A DNA stretch of 64,000 nt, from positions 5,572,001 to 5,636,000 of the forward strand of contig CP087965.1 in assembly GCA_024703855.1 (NCBI GenBank). Direction: 5' to 3'. Source of the DNA: Polaromonas sp. P2-4. Lineage in GTDB: Bacteria; Pseudomonadota; Gammaproteobacteria; Burkholderiales; Burkholderiaceae_C. Both the position numbers and the translations under genes were made by a program. Of the stretch, positions 26,675 to 35,517 are shown one piece after another. Position 1 is the stretch's first letter; the number at the start of each line of letters is the position of its first letter. The notes beneath the pieces were generated by a model that saw only the letters and a program-made list of their open reading frames with translations, had not been told where the DNA came from and made no database searches.

Positions 26675-27170
26675 GTTGCAACCTCCGATTTGTTACCAAC
26701 GATTACAAGTTACGCCAAATCTCATTACCTGGGAATGAAATAAGTACACTTTTTAAAAAAGGTGTTAACGAATTGCTCTATTTTTGAAGATAGGGTGATT
26801 TAGGTCACGAAAAGATCCCTGCCGTGACGGCGACGACGGCAGGACTTGAAGTGATTGCAGCCCGCGCGGTTTTCCTCCTGAATGCTGACGATATAGCAGG
26901 AAGCACCGATGCGACCATCCTCCAAATGGGTGATCAATGGGTCATGATTGCACCAAAACCTCGAGCCCAATCTTCTACTTGGGTGGAACAGGGAGAGCCC
27001 GTTTGGAGTTGACAAGGGCGGCTCGCCAGCTCGTAACAATATTGAGTTGGCGGCTTTCGGCCAACTCCGGTCATCCGAGCGTGTGCATCTTCTAGGGGCA
27101 GGTCAAGACTGGGTCCGATCATTCGCGCTTCTCGATAGCGGTCGTTACCGTCGGGAATAGGCCGAGTGGA
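26675..27170. other. 500-bp stretch without a recognised gene
   Basis: The first 150 bases are AT-rich and should hold the promoter of the minus-strand DUF2726 gene. Short frames exist on both strands (for example 26824-27012 on plus) but none is convincing. The segment 27010-27160 is GC-rich with the inverted pair AGTTGGCGGCTTTCGGCCAACT, which may be a hairpin or an insertion scar. Confidence 0.3.
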
Positions 27171-27467
27171 TCAGTTGGGCTGATTGCATTTGTAAACAGC
27201 CATGAGTGAAGCCGCGGAAGGCAAACGTCTGTAGAGCACGCGAAGGCCACGGAGGCCAGCCACCGCCATCTCTGCGCTGGGTACATACGTCCCATTGACC
27301 CACTGCACCGCCTGCTCGGTCTTCATGCCGGCCAGCTCGTCCAGGTGCTTGAGGATCAGGCCGGCGTGCTGGTGGGCGTTGGAGTCGGCCTGAAAGCCGC
27401 CCTCCAGGAACATCGACAGGCTGATCTGACCGTCCTTGTCGTCCAGGGTGATGACTGCCTTGGCCAT
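27171..27467 (-). CDS. Hypothetical protein
   Basis: A 98-residue protein starting MAKAVITLDDKDGQISLSMF. The first 60 residues look like a small conserved mobile-element protein (HQHAGLILKHLDELAGM), while the last 35 residues (GLRGLRVLYRRLPSAAS) look like read-through into unrelated DNA. It overlaps the end of a 5'-truncated gene upstream (TAATGG). Function unknown. Confidence 0.5.
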   Translation of the reverse strand: MAKAVITLDDKDGQISLSMFLEGGFQADSNAHQHAGLILKHLDELAGMKTEQAVQWVNGTYVPSAEMAVAGLRGLRVLYRRLPSAASLMAVYKCNQPN

Positions 27468-27666
27468 TACGCACCGCCTTTGTAGCTACCCAGCTGGGCG
27501 GCCATGGCGGGTTGTGCCGTCTCTGGGCCACCAAAGCCCTGCTCAAACTCGTCATCGGCCTCGGCGTTGCCGTCTTGCTCGTAGAGGTCCAGCACCAGCT
27601 TGAGGGCATCGCCGATGTTGTCGGCGCTCTGGCCACCCTGGGCCGGCGCTGGTTTGTCACCCGGTG
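27467..27666 (-). pseudogene. 3' part of an unknown gene
   Basis: The frame DNIGDALKLVLDLYEQDGNA and on to QLGSYKGGA ends at 27467 and overlaps the next start, so it was once the upstream partner of the 27171-27467 gene. No start is visible before a plus-strand SRAP fragment begins at 27667. It is therefore probably a truncated gene. Confidence 0.4.
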
Positions 27667-27822
27667 ATGCAGCGGTTCCACAAGCCCGAAGACGAAAAGC
27701 GCATGGTGGTCATCCTGAATGAGGATGCTTATGGCGCCTGGCTGGATGCGCCGGCCGAGCGCTCAATGGATTTTTTGCGTCAGTACCCGGCTGGTCGATT
27801 GGTGGCGACGGCTCCCGGTTGA
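27667..27822 (+). pseudogene. C-terminal fragment of an SRAP (YedK/HMCES-like) gene
   Basis: The 51 codons read MQRFHKPEDEKRMVVILNED onward, the conserved C-terminal part of SOS-response-associated peptidases including the active-site His (RFHKPEDEKRM). The N-terminal catalytic Cys region is absent. The intact gene at 30676-31383 has the parallel segment ERFHKPGDEKRMPLIL but the two differ, so this is a separate gene's remnant. Confidence 0.7.
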
Positions 27823-27860
27823 AGCAGGCGCTTGCGGGGCCTTTCGGTCATACTTCTTTC

Positions 27861-28079
27861 ATGGAAGACCCAGTCGGCGAATCGAAACACCCGAGCGCCG
27901 TCTGGGCGCAGCAGTTCGCAGACGCGTACTGTGAGCTCGTCCAAGATGAGGCAGACGAGCACAACCTGCTCGAATTGGCTTACGAGCTGTGGCCGCTGCA
28001 GGGCCATCGCGACGCCGCTGAGGTTGCCAACGAAGAATTTTTAAAGCTGGGTGCTGCGCCGAACCGACCGACAGAGTGA
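27861..28079 (+). CDS. Hypothetical acidic protein
   Basis: A 72-residue acidic helical protein (MEDPVGESKHPSAVW, FADAYCELVQDEADEHNLLE). The ATG at 27861 is preferred over a TTG at 27819. It ends next to the hsdM fragment. I do not recognise it. Confidence 0.4.
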   Translation: MEDPVGESKHPSAVWAQQFADAYCELVQDEADEHNLLELAYELWPLQGHRDAAEVANEEFLKLGAAPNRPTE

Positions 28080-28325
28080 GCTACATGCAGGCCTTCTCGC
28101 CGGCCGTGCGCGACATTTTCGAGAGCTTCGAGTTTCACACCCAGATCGACAAGCTGGCGAAGTCCGGGCTGCTCTACCTCGTCACCGAAAAGTTCGCCAC
28201 CATCGACCTGCACCCGGATGTGGTCAGCAATGCCGAAATGGGCGCGGTGTTCGAGGAGCTGATCCGCAAGTTCGCCGAGCTGTCCAACGAAACCGCCGGC
28301 GAGCACTTCAACCCACGTGAGGTGA
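28079..28325 (+). pseudogene. Fragment of type I restriction methyltransferase HsdM
   Basis: The 80 codons from YMQAFSPAVRDIFESFEF to FAELSNETAGEHFNPREV match the N-terminal/linker part of HsdM just before the methyltransferase core. Sequence after PREV is unrelated, and the true N-terminus is missing. No hsdS or hsdR is present. Confidence 0.7.
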
Positions 28326-28403
28326 GGGGCGGGAATTTTGTTTGCATCCTCTCGTGTAGCGACAGCGAGACGGCATTAAACTGGCCTGAAAACAGGAGGC
28401 CAC

Positions 28404-28939
28404 ATGCTTTCGGACGCAGTGCTAGAAGAGTTTTCACGCGATGCGCCGTTGACACGCCGGTTGGTAGCAATGGCTTGGCCCGCGCTAAGCGTTGAGTCAA
28501 AGCTGCAGCTGATAGTCGCTGAGCAGAGCGGGACCAGCCTTAGTACTGCTAACTGGCTCGCCGACCTCGCCATGGACGACCCGGAGCCAATCGTCCAGTA
28601 CATGGCGCTACGTCACACATCTCTACGCACGAGAGCAAAAGGCGAGCCAAATCCCCTGTATGCAGTTTTTGCAGCGACTGATGAGGACGTAGCGAGGTAC
28701 AACAAAGCCCATGCGCTAACTCATCCACTGGTCCGGGCTGCGCTGCTGCAACTTCGCCCGCTGCGCCAAAAAGAGCAGCTGCTGGAGTGCAGCCAGGCCG
28801 AGCGCCTAGTTGCTGTTCGCAACAGCAGCAGCATGCACTTTTGACATTCATGGACTGGCTGAGCGAGGCTCTAGCTGCGGGAATCCCGGATGAAGACCTG
28901 GCCGCGTGCGCTCTGGAGTTTCAAAAAGACCCGACATGA
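28404..28939 (+). CDS. Unknown cargo protein A, HEAT-like
   Basis: The frame starts at ATG 28404 after a perfect AGGAGG. It is open to 28844 (146 residues) and then needs one missing base in the TTTT run near 28840 to continue as LTFMDWLSEALAAGIPDEDL to a stop at 28937-28939, where it would overlap the next gene's ATG. Helical repeats such as ANWLADLAMDDPEPIVQYMALRH look HEAT-like. I know no family. The strong ribosome binding site and the restored overlap argue that it is a real gene, with gene B, of unknown role. Confidence 0.5.
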
Positions 28940-29448
28940 AGCTTGAGTTGAAAAAGGGCAAGCGGGACTTCGATAGCGGAGAATCGGCCTACTATGCCGG
29001 CAAAGCCATGCAGACCGGCTGGGACTTAATCAAGCGCGCCGGCCCGTGCCTGCAGGGGCAGCTGTACTGGACGATGCCAACAGCCTACGGCTTGGACTCA
29101 ATGAAAGCAGAAGACCTGGCAACAATGCCAGACAGAGTCATGCGGTGGATGGTCAGTCACCCCTGCCCCTCGCCCGAGGTCGCTGCGATGCAAGCGTTGG
29201 TAAGAAGCCATCCGGAGCGCTTTTCGAAGGAAGTAGTTGAGGACCTGGAGCGCAACGACCGGGATGCCTTTGAATATCGAAATGTCAGCAAAGAAGAAAT
29301 AGCTGACAACCAGCGGTTGCTGGCAGTTGACCCGTCCCGGCAGACCTTGGAGGTCGTGTTGGAGCTGAAAAGGCAGATTTGGGACCTTAAAGCGCAACTG
29401 GCCGAAGTAAAAGTAGCCGCATCGGCAAAACGCAGCTTCTTCGGCTAG
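28936..29448 (+). CDS. Unknown cargo protein B with C-terminal coiled coil
   Basis: A 170-residue protein starting MKLELKKGKRDFDSGESAYY. The middle contains DRVMRWMVSHPCPSPEVAAM and SHPERFSKEVVEDLERNDRD, and residues about 130-160 form a heptad-rich coiled coil (LEVVLELKRQIWDLKAQLAE). The start overlaps gene A's corrected stop. Together they form a two-gene operon flanked by gene remnants, in the cargo position of the element. No family is recognised. Confidence 0.55.
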   Translation: MKLELKKGKRDFDSGESAYYAGKAMQTGWDLIKRAGPCLQGQLYWTMPTAYGLDSMKAEDLATMPDRVMRWMVSHPCPSPEVAAMQALVRSHPERFSKEVVEDLERNDRDAFEYRNVSKEEIADNQRLLAVDPSRQTLEVVLELKRQIWDLKAQLAEVKVAASAKRSFFG

Positions 29449-29752
29449 GCGCCCCGGGTTAGGCTTCTATCTCCTCCGGCAGCGCTTCTAAAATTGTCGG
29501 CAATATGCACGAGTAGTAGTACCGCCGTGGGTCGAGCGGAGCCCCTCGCTCTTAGCGTCGGTTTTGGCGGCAGCTACTGGCCGAGAGCCGCCTATAGTGA
29601 GCGACTCTGATGTGCCCAGAGCGGCCTGTTGATACTCTCCAAAGTAGACATTCAACGTGTTGTTAGGTTTGTGATGGCCCAGGCCGTACTTCAGAGGGCT
29701 TACTGAGCATCCCCTTCGAACGAGACGCATTGATTGAGTACCTCTTCGCCAT
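29449..29752. other. 300-bp stretch without a recognised gene
   Basis: The minus strand is open from 29850 to 29488, and part of it (KYGLGHHKPNNTLNVYFGEY) has protein-like composition, but no start or family is clear. It may be the remnant of a minus-strand gene upstream-adjacent to the small zinc protein. Confidence 0.25.
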
Positions 29753-29929
29753 TCAGTCATCTTTCTCAGCTTGATGCGCACAATATCCGCACATCTTGGT
29801 GTGGAAGTAGACCTCACGGTCAGCGTAAGGGATGCGCTGGGCGCAAACACTACATTTGAGCGATTCGGCTTGAGCCTTTCGATCCCATGCCGCCTCTGCC
29901 GCCTCCATTTGACTCTTTTCTGTTCCCAT
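29753..29929 (-). CDS. 58-residue zinc-ribbon-like protein
   Basis: The protein MGTEKSQMEAAEAAWDRKAQ continues to a CSVC pair and a CGYC pair 24 residues later, the build of a small zinc ribbon. ATG at 29929 is chosen because GGAG lies seven bases before it; the ATG two codons upstream has no room for a ribosome binding site. Confidence 0.55.
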   Translation of the reverse strand: MGTEKSQMEAAEAAWDRKAQAESLKCSVCAQRIPYADREVYFHTKMCGYCAHQAEKDD

Positions 29930-30201
29930 GATCATTCTCCGAAAATTGAAATCACACTGCAAACAAAAAAACGCCCGTGAAACTCAGTACGTAAAATACC
30001 AGAGAAATTTCGATTGGTCATCACTAATTCGGGGGCGAGCTGAACAAAACCAGTAGTGACCTACGAATACCGCCTTGTGGCCGGGGCCGGCAGGTCGAGC
30101 AGCCAATGTCATCGTCCGCTCCCGCTGCAATGCGGCTGCTCGGCACACTCCAAAGCCAACTTTGGATTTGACGGTCAGCTTTTGGCGGCGGTGACTGGCT
30201 A

Positions 30202-30646
30202 CTATAGACTGGGATTGTCGTTCAGAGACGATGCGTGACTGACAGCAGCAGCATGACCCCGGCCTTGACCAGCTTGCAGTCCGGCTTGTAGATGGCGTGC
30301 AGGCCGGCCAGTGCCGCTGAGACGATCACGGCGGTGTCGGCGCTGGGCCGGCGCAGCGGCACGATGGGAGCGGCTGAATTGCCGGTGTGGGCGAAACGGG
30401 CTGGTGCGGATGAAGCTCAGCATCTCATTGGCGAGACTGCCTAGTTTTCACAGCTTCTCGGCGGCCCCGGCTGGCGAACTCGGTCACTGCCGCACTGAGG
30501 TCGGTCAGGTCGGTCACCGGGTGGCCGAACGAGCGGGTGCAGGCGATCTCTTTTTGGCAGTTGGCGTGTTTTCCAGCTCGATGCACGATGTCCCCCTGCA
30601 GCTCGCGCACGGTGCTCGCCAAGACCTCTGACCGGCGCCCGCGCAT
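30202..30646 (-). pseudogene. UmuC-like DNA polymerase V remnant
   Basis: The minus strand encodes, in two frames, TVRELQGDIVHRAGK, IACTRSFGHPV, AAVTEFASR, LSFIRTSPF and, after another shift, GLHAIYKPDCKLVKAGVMLL. These are consecutive conserved blocks of the C-terminal half of UmuC. The polymerase core is missing. The remnant lies back to back with the intact SRAP gene, consistent with a former SOS-type cassette. Confidence 0.7.
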
Positions 30647-30675
30647 TGTGGCCGGAGTAGCGCTACATTGGGGTT

Positions 30676-31383
30676 ATGTGCTCCAACTATCGTCCTGTGA
30701 CGCGCATGGATCGCATGCTCACGTTCTTCGGCGTGGAGCGTGCGCGAGATGAGTTGCCCGCCGATGTATGGCCCACGGGCCTGGCCCCAATCATTCGGCT
30801 GGCCCAGGACGGCTCCGGTAAGAAGGTGGCTGACGAAGCCCTCTATGGGCTGCTGCCACAGTTTGCCGTCGAGGTCGCTTACGGGCGGCGCACCTACAAC
30901 GCAAGGTCGGAGACCGTCCACAAGCTAGCCAGCTTCCGGGAGGCATGGGCCAAGGGCTGGCGTTGCATCGTCCCGGCAGAAAACACCTTTGAGCCTTGCT
31001 ACGAAACCGGGCAAGTTGTCCGCTGGGCGATCCAGTTCTACGGCTCTGTGCCGCAGGGCATTGGCGGAATCTGGCGAGAGTGGAACCACCCGGATGGGCG
31101 CAAGGTTTTGACCTTTGCCATGCTGACGGTCAATGCCGACGGCCATCCGGTCTATGAGCGTTTTCACAAACCCGGCGATGAAAAGCGTATGCCGCTGATA
31201 TTGCCGCAAGAGGATTGGGGCGATTGGCTGAGTTGTCCCGTCTCCGAGGCGCAGAAATTGTTCAAGCAGCACATGGGGCCGTTCGAGGTGTTTCCGGCAC
31301 CGTTGGCCCCCAAGGCACCGAAGGCGAGCAGCGTGCGGACGGTGCGACCGCCCAAACCTGACGCTGATGGACAGCTTTTCTAA
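30676..31383 (+). CDS. SOS response-associated peptidase (YedK/HMCES family)
   Basis: SRAP proteins covalently trap abasic sites in single-stranded DNA through Cys2. The 235-residue protein has the MCSNYRPV N-terminus with Cys2, YNARSET with the conserved Asn, PAENTFEPCYE with the Glu and ERFHKPGDEKRM with the active-site His, so all key residues are present. The C-terminal 35 residues are basic and Pro-rich. It is the last gene of the element before attR. A role in protecting the element's single-stranded DNA during replication is an inference. Confidence 0.88.
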   Translation: MCSNYRPVTRMDRMLTFFGVERARDELPADVWPTGLAPIIRLAQDGSGKKVADEALYGLLPQFAVEVAYGRRTYNARSETVHKLASFREAWAKGWRCIVPAENTFEPCYETGQVVRWAIQFYGSVPQGIGGIWREWNHPDGRKVLTFAMLTVNADGHPVYERFHKPGDEKRMPLILPQEDWGDWLSCPVSEAQKLFKQHMGPFEVFPAPLAPKAPKASSVRTVRPPKPDADGQLF

Positions 31384-31838
31384 CGACAGGGGGCATCAAA
31401 ACGCTGGCGAACATCGGGCCGGAAACCGCCTGGACTCCACTTATAAATCGGGGAATGTTGTTCAAACAAGCGGAGCCACTTCTGCGCACCGTATGAAAAG
31501 CCCCCAAATCGGGGACACTTTAAAAAATGACGGTACTTTTGGCGGTACTTTTCAAATTCATAACTCAAAAACTTAGAATTCATGCGGGTTATAGCCTGAT
31601 ATTCGATCCCCTCCGGGCCAATCGGTCGCGTCAAGCTACTGCGGCCCCGTGATCAAAGCCAATACGATCCTCACGTACCCAAAAAGTACGTTCCGGTTTT
31701 CCGGTGCGGCTCAGGCTTGCTGACGCGTTCTCGCTACGCAATCCTTTTCCCAATTGTCGGGGGAGTGAGCCGCCATTGATTTGGCAGCTAGTTACGCTTG
31801 CTTTGCATGGCCTGGGAGGCCATTTAATGCTGACTCTT
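31384..31838. other. Right end of the element and adjoining non-coding DNA
   Basis: 31384-31601 holds no gene; CGGTACTTTT is repeated directly at 31531-31540 and 31543-31552, and CCCCAAATCGGGG near 31502 is a small palindrome, possible integrase arm sites. attR follows at 31602-31618. 31640-31838 is chromosomal, with no convincing frame. Confidence 0.45.
31602..31618 (+). other. attR: 17-bp direct repeat
   Basis: TTCGATCCCCTCCGGGC matches 17942-17958 of tRNA-Arg exactly and is not part of a tRNA here. It marks the right end of the element. Confidence 0.85.
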
Positions 31839-32066
31839 CTAGTCGCTACCGGGCAACACCGCATCAGCCGCAGCACCCACCGCTTGGCCCGAAATTTTGA
31901 CAACGCCAATCGCGGCATCGGCGGCCAGGCCCACGGATTTCACGGCAACGGTACCAACCGTGTCGGCCACCGCCAGCACTGTGCAGCCCTGCAAAAACGC
32001 CGCCACGCCCATGAGGGCGATTAACAAAAAACTTTTGGAACGGTGCGTCAGCTTGGTGGTTCTCAT
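31839..32066 (-). CDS. Small lipoprotein
   Basis: A 75-residue protein with a basic N-terminus, a hydrophobic stretch FLLIALMGVAAF and a lipobox LQGC (Cys28 as the lipid site). The mature part is Ala/Val-rich (TVLAVADTVGTVAVKSVG) as in a family of small betaproteobacterial outer-membrane lipoproteins. It is intact and transcribed towards attR. Confidence 0.75.
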   Translation of the reverse strand: MRTTKLTHRSKSFLLIALMGVAAFLQGCTVLAVADTVGTVAVKSVGLAADAAIGVVKISGQAVGAAADAVLPGSD

Positions 32067-32074
32067 GACGAATT

Positions 32075-32197
32075 TTACCGCCTCTGGTACTGCGTCTTGC
32101 CGAACAGGATGTCTCGCTCCTTGTCACCGGTGAGGGGGCGCCGCAGGCCTGCCAGCACCTGTACGCCGCATTGCTCAGCGGGGCGGGCGCTGATCGA
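32075..32197 (-). pseudogene. 3'-end fragment of a GST gene (second copy)
   Basis: The minus strand reads ISARPAEQCGVQVLAGLRRP then LTGDKERDILFGKTQYQRR and a stop, nearly the same as the C-terminus of the intact GST gene at 33385-34089. DNA identity looks to be about 85 per cent over some 110 bases. It lies in the same orientation on the other side of the dctP-type gene. Confidence 0.8.
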
Positions 32198-32348
32198 CCT
32201 TGCAACAACGGTCCACAGAACCCGATCACAAAGTCAGGTCTGTTTGATGGTGCATTTTTTCAGCTGACAGTTTTAACTTTCGTCGACATTGTTGTTGTCT
32301 TCAATGTTTACTTTAATGTTGCAAATGTTTGATGAAAGAAATATACCC

Positions 32349-33362
32349 ATGAGAATTTCAATATCCTGGCTTGGCCGGTTCAAGACCATCAGGCATATGC
32401 CGGCATGGATCGCCCCGCTCCTGCTGGCCTGCGCCACGGCCTCTGCGGAGCCGCTTCGCATTGCAGGGAACTTTCCGGCGAATCACTCAAGCAGCCTTGC
32501 GATGGCCCAGTTCAAGCTGGACGTTGAAAAGGCCTCCTCGGGAGAGCTCCAGGTTGAGGTCTTCCCGGCAATGCAATTGGGCAGTGCTCAAGACAATGTG
32601 GATCAAGTTCGCAACGGGAAACTGTTCATGACCTGGATTTCGACCGCCTACCTGTCGCGCACGGTCCCTGAACTGTCGGTGTTGAGCATTCCATTTCTAT
32701 TTTCGGACCGCCAGACTGCTTTCAAGGTCGTCGACGGGAAGGTCGGAGCCATGCTCAAGGACAAGTTTGCCGCCAATGGATTTTTGCCCTTGGGCTTTAT
32801 GGAGCTGGGACCACGCCAGTTGACCAACAACCAGCGGCCGATCCGCTCGATCACTGATTTAAAGGGACTGAAAGTTCGCCTGCAGCCGGACGAAATTCAT
32901 ATCGCGACGTTTCAGGCGCTGGGTGCCAACCCGGTGAAGATGGACATCAAGGAGGTGTACGGTGCGCTGCAAGCCGGTGAGTTGGACGCGCAGGAAAACC
33001 CATTTGCCGTGATCCGGGATCGGAACTTCCATCAGGTGCAAAAGTACCTGACCAACACTTCGCATTTCTTTGACTTCATCGTGCTGGCCGCGAACAAGCA
33101 AAGGTTCGAAGCGCTAAAGGTGGAGCACCAGAAAATCATTCAAAATGCAATTAGCAAGGCGGTGTTCGCGCAGCGGACCTCTGCCGCTGCCGAGGATATC
33201 AGGGCGATCGTCGATCTGGCGAATCGGGGCATGAAGTTTGAACCGGTGCGCCCTTCGTTCCGTGCGGACATGCGCAAGGCGACGGAAAGCATTGTCGACA
33301 GCGTCCGCCAAAGAGCGGGCGCGGAACTCGTTCAGGCCACCCTGGACGCCGCCGCGAAATAA
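32349..33362 (+). CDS. TRAP transporter DctP-type solute-binding protein
   Basis: A 337-residue periplasmic receptor with a signal peptide (PAWIAPLLLACATASA) and the family core: RIAGNFPANHSSSLAMAQF, ELQVEVFPAMQLGS, the arginine-containing GLKVRLQPDE and YGALQAGELDAQENPF. The start at 32349 is preferred to the upstream ATG at 32289 because it places the signal peptide normally. No DctQ or DctM gene is near, so it is an orphan receptor. It lies between two copies of a GST 3' end, suggesting arrival by a local rearrangement. Confidence 0.85.
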   Translation: MRISISWLGRFKTIRHMPAWIAPLLLACATASAEPLRIAGNFPANHSSSLAMAQFKLDVEKASSGELQVEVFPAMQLGSAQDNVDQVRNGKLFMTWISTAYLSRTVPELSVLSIPFLFSDRQTAFKVVDGKVGAMLKDKFAANGFLPLGFMELGPRQLTNNQRPIRSITDLKGLKVRLQPDEIHIATFQALGANPVKMDIKEVYGALQAGELDAQENPFAVIRDRNFHQVQKYLTNTSHFFDFIVLAANKQRFEALKVEHQKIIQNAISKAVFAQRTSAAAEDIRAIVDLANRGMKFEPVRPSFRADMRKATESIVDSVRQRAGAELVQATLDAAAK

Positions 33363-33384
33363 TGGGTACGGCCAAGACCTGCAG

Positions 33385-34089
33385 TTAGTGCCTTGCGTAC
33401 TGTGTCTTGCCAAACAGGATGTCGCGTTCCTTGTCGCCGGTGAGGGGGCGGCGCAGGTCTGCCAGCACCTGTACGCCGCGCTGCACGGCCGGGCGGGCGC
33501 TGACGAGGTCAAACCACTTTTTGAGGTGGGGGTAGTCGGCCCAGTCGATTCCATGGTTGGCCCAGTTGCGCAGCCACGGGAAGATGGCCACATCGGCAAT
33601 GGTGTACTGGTTGCAGGCGATAAATTTGCTGGTGGCCAGCTGCTTGTCCATCACTCCGTAGAGCCGCCTGGTTTCATTGGTGTAGCGGTTGACGGCGTAG
33701 TCGATCTTTTCGGGCGCGTACTGACGAAAGTGGTGGGTCTGCCCGATCATGGGGCCAACGCCGCCCATCTGGAACATCAGCCATTGCAGCACCTGAAATT
33801 TGAGCCGGTCGGTTTTCGGCAGCAGCTTGCCGGTTTTGGCGGCCAGGTAGAGCAGGATGGCGCCGGATTCAAACAGCGCAATCGGCTTGCCGTCCGGGCC
33901 ATGCGGGTCCACCAGGGCCGGAATCTTGTTGTTGGGACTGATGGCAAGAAAGTCGGGCTTGAACTGGTCGCCGCTGCCGATATTGACGGGGAAAGCCTCC
34001 CAGTCACGCCCCAGGCGCAGGCCACATTCCTCCAGCATGATGTGAACCTTGTGCCCGTTGGGCGTGGGCCACGAGTAAACCTTGATCAT
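33385..34089 (-). CDS. Glutathione S-transferase (YghU/YfcG-like)
   Basis: A 234-residue GST with the thioredoxin-fold N-terminal domain (VYSWPTPNGHKVHIMLEECG), the cis-Pro region NNKIPALVDPHG and the glutathione-contacting FESGAILLYLA, followed by an all-helical domain with YTIADVAIFPWL. This arrangement fits the Nu-class/YfcG type, which reduces disulfides. The start at 34089 follows AAGGAA at six bases. The gene is intact. Confidence 0.85.
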   Translation of the reverse strand: MIKVYSWPTPNGHKVHIMLEECGLRLGRDWEAFPVNIGSGDQFKPDFLAISPNNKIPALVDPHGPDGKPIALFESGAILLYLAAKTGKLLPKTDRLKFQVLQWLMFQMGGVGPMIGQTHHFRQYAPEKIDYAVNRYTNETRRLYGVMDKQLATSKFIACNQYTIADVAIFPWLRNWANHGIDWADYPHLKKWFDLVSARPAVQRGVQVLADLRRPLTGDKERDILFGKTQYARH

Positions 34090-34189
34090 TGGTGTTTCCT
34101 TATTGAGCATGATGTTTGCTGCACTTTAAGAGAAAAACCAAAACCATGTTTGAGCGGCTCAAGCAGGTCTTTGTCCAGGATAAAACGGC

Positions 34190-35448
34190 TCAACCGCCGC
34201 GCGTCACCGGCATCTCGACTTCACCGGGCATCAGCAAATGCTTGGCCAGCTCCAGCTTGGCTAGCGAGGCGCGGTGCACCTCGTCCGGGCCGTCGGCCAG
34301 GCGCAGGGTGCGCTGGTGCGCGTAGGCGTAGGCCAGCGGAAAGTCGTCGGACACACCGCCACCGCCGTGGGCCTGAATCGCCCAGTCAATGATTTGGCAG
34401 GCCATGTTGGGCGCGACCACCTTGATCATGGCAATTTCGGCCTTGGCGACCTTGTTGCCCGCGGTGTCCATCATGTAGGCGGCCTTGAGCGTCAGCAGGC
34501 GCGCCTGCTCGATCATGCAGCGGGCCTCGGCAATCCGTTCTTCCCACACGGACTGGCGTGAGATGGGCTTGCCAAAGGCGACACGGCTGTTCAGGCGCTT
34601 GCACATCAGCTCCAGCGCGCGCTCGGCGATGCCGATGCTGCGCATGCAGTGGTGAATGCGTCCGGGGCCAAGGCGGCCCTGGGCGATCTCAAAACCGCGG
34701 CCTTCGCCCAGCAGCAGGTTGCTGGCGGGCACGCGCACATTGGTCAGCCGTACTTCCATGTGGCCGTGCGGTGCGTCGTCATAGCCGAACACGCTCAAGG
34801 GGCGAATCACGGTGATGCCCGGTGTGTTGGCAGGCACCAGAATCATCGATTGCTGCTCGTGGCGGCCGGCATCGGGGTTGGTCTTGCCCATCACGATGTA
34901 GATGGCGCAACGCGGATCACCGGCGCCGGACGACCACCACTTGAGGCCGTTGAGCACGTAGTCGTCGCCGTCGCGTTCGATGCGGCACTGGATATTGGTG
35001 GCGTCGGACGAAGCGACCTCGGGCTCGGTCATCAAAAAGGCCGAGCGGATTTCGCCCTTGAGCAGCGGCTCCAGCCAGCGGTCTTTATTGGCTTCCGAGC
35101 CGTAGCGCGCAATGGTTTCCATGTTGCCGGTGTCGGGGGCCGAGCAGTTGAACACCTCGGCTGCAAAGAGCACGCGGCCCATGATTTCGCACAGCGGCGC
35201 GTATTCGAGGTTGGACAAACCCTCAGGCGCCCGCGGGGAATGCGGCAAAAACAAATTCCACAGGCCGGCGGGCGCGCCTTGGGCTTGAGTTCCTCAATGA
35301 TCGTGGTGGGAATCCAGGCATTGCCCTTGGCTCGGTTTTCGGCAATTTCATGAAAGAAGCGGGCTTCGTTCGGGTAGATGTACTCGTCCATGAACTTCAG
35401 CAGGCGCGCCTGCAGTTCCTGTACTTTGGGGGTGTAGTTAAAGTCCAT
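34190..35448 (-). CDS. Acyl-CoA dehydrogenase
   Basis: An FAD-dependent acyl-CoA dehydrogenase of about 418 codons. MDFNYTPKVQELQARLL begins the N-terminal helical domain; FLMTEPEVASSDATN binds FAD, GLGPGRIHHCMR-like sequence, AFGKPISRQSVWEERIAEAR and QAHGGGGVSDDFPLA follow in the C-terminal domain. A frame change lies near 35260. With the APH-type gene just upstream it forms the pair that is fused in ACAD10/11-type proteins, suggesting oxidation of an unusual, possibly hydroxylated or phosphorylated, acyl-CoA. The substrate is not known. Confidence 0.87.
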
Positions 35449-35517
35449 GGGAGCTCCTGTCGGGGTGTGGTGAGGATTGCTATGAAGAAAAAGCCGCAAA
35501 AAACTGGCAAGACGGGT

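Noticed and set aside
30600..30676. LexA box before the intact SRAP gene
   Set aside because: No CTGT-N8-ACAG pattern was found near the start.
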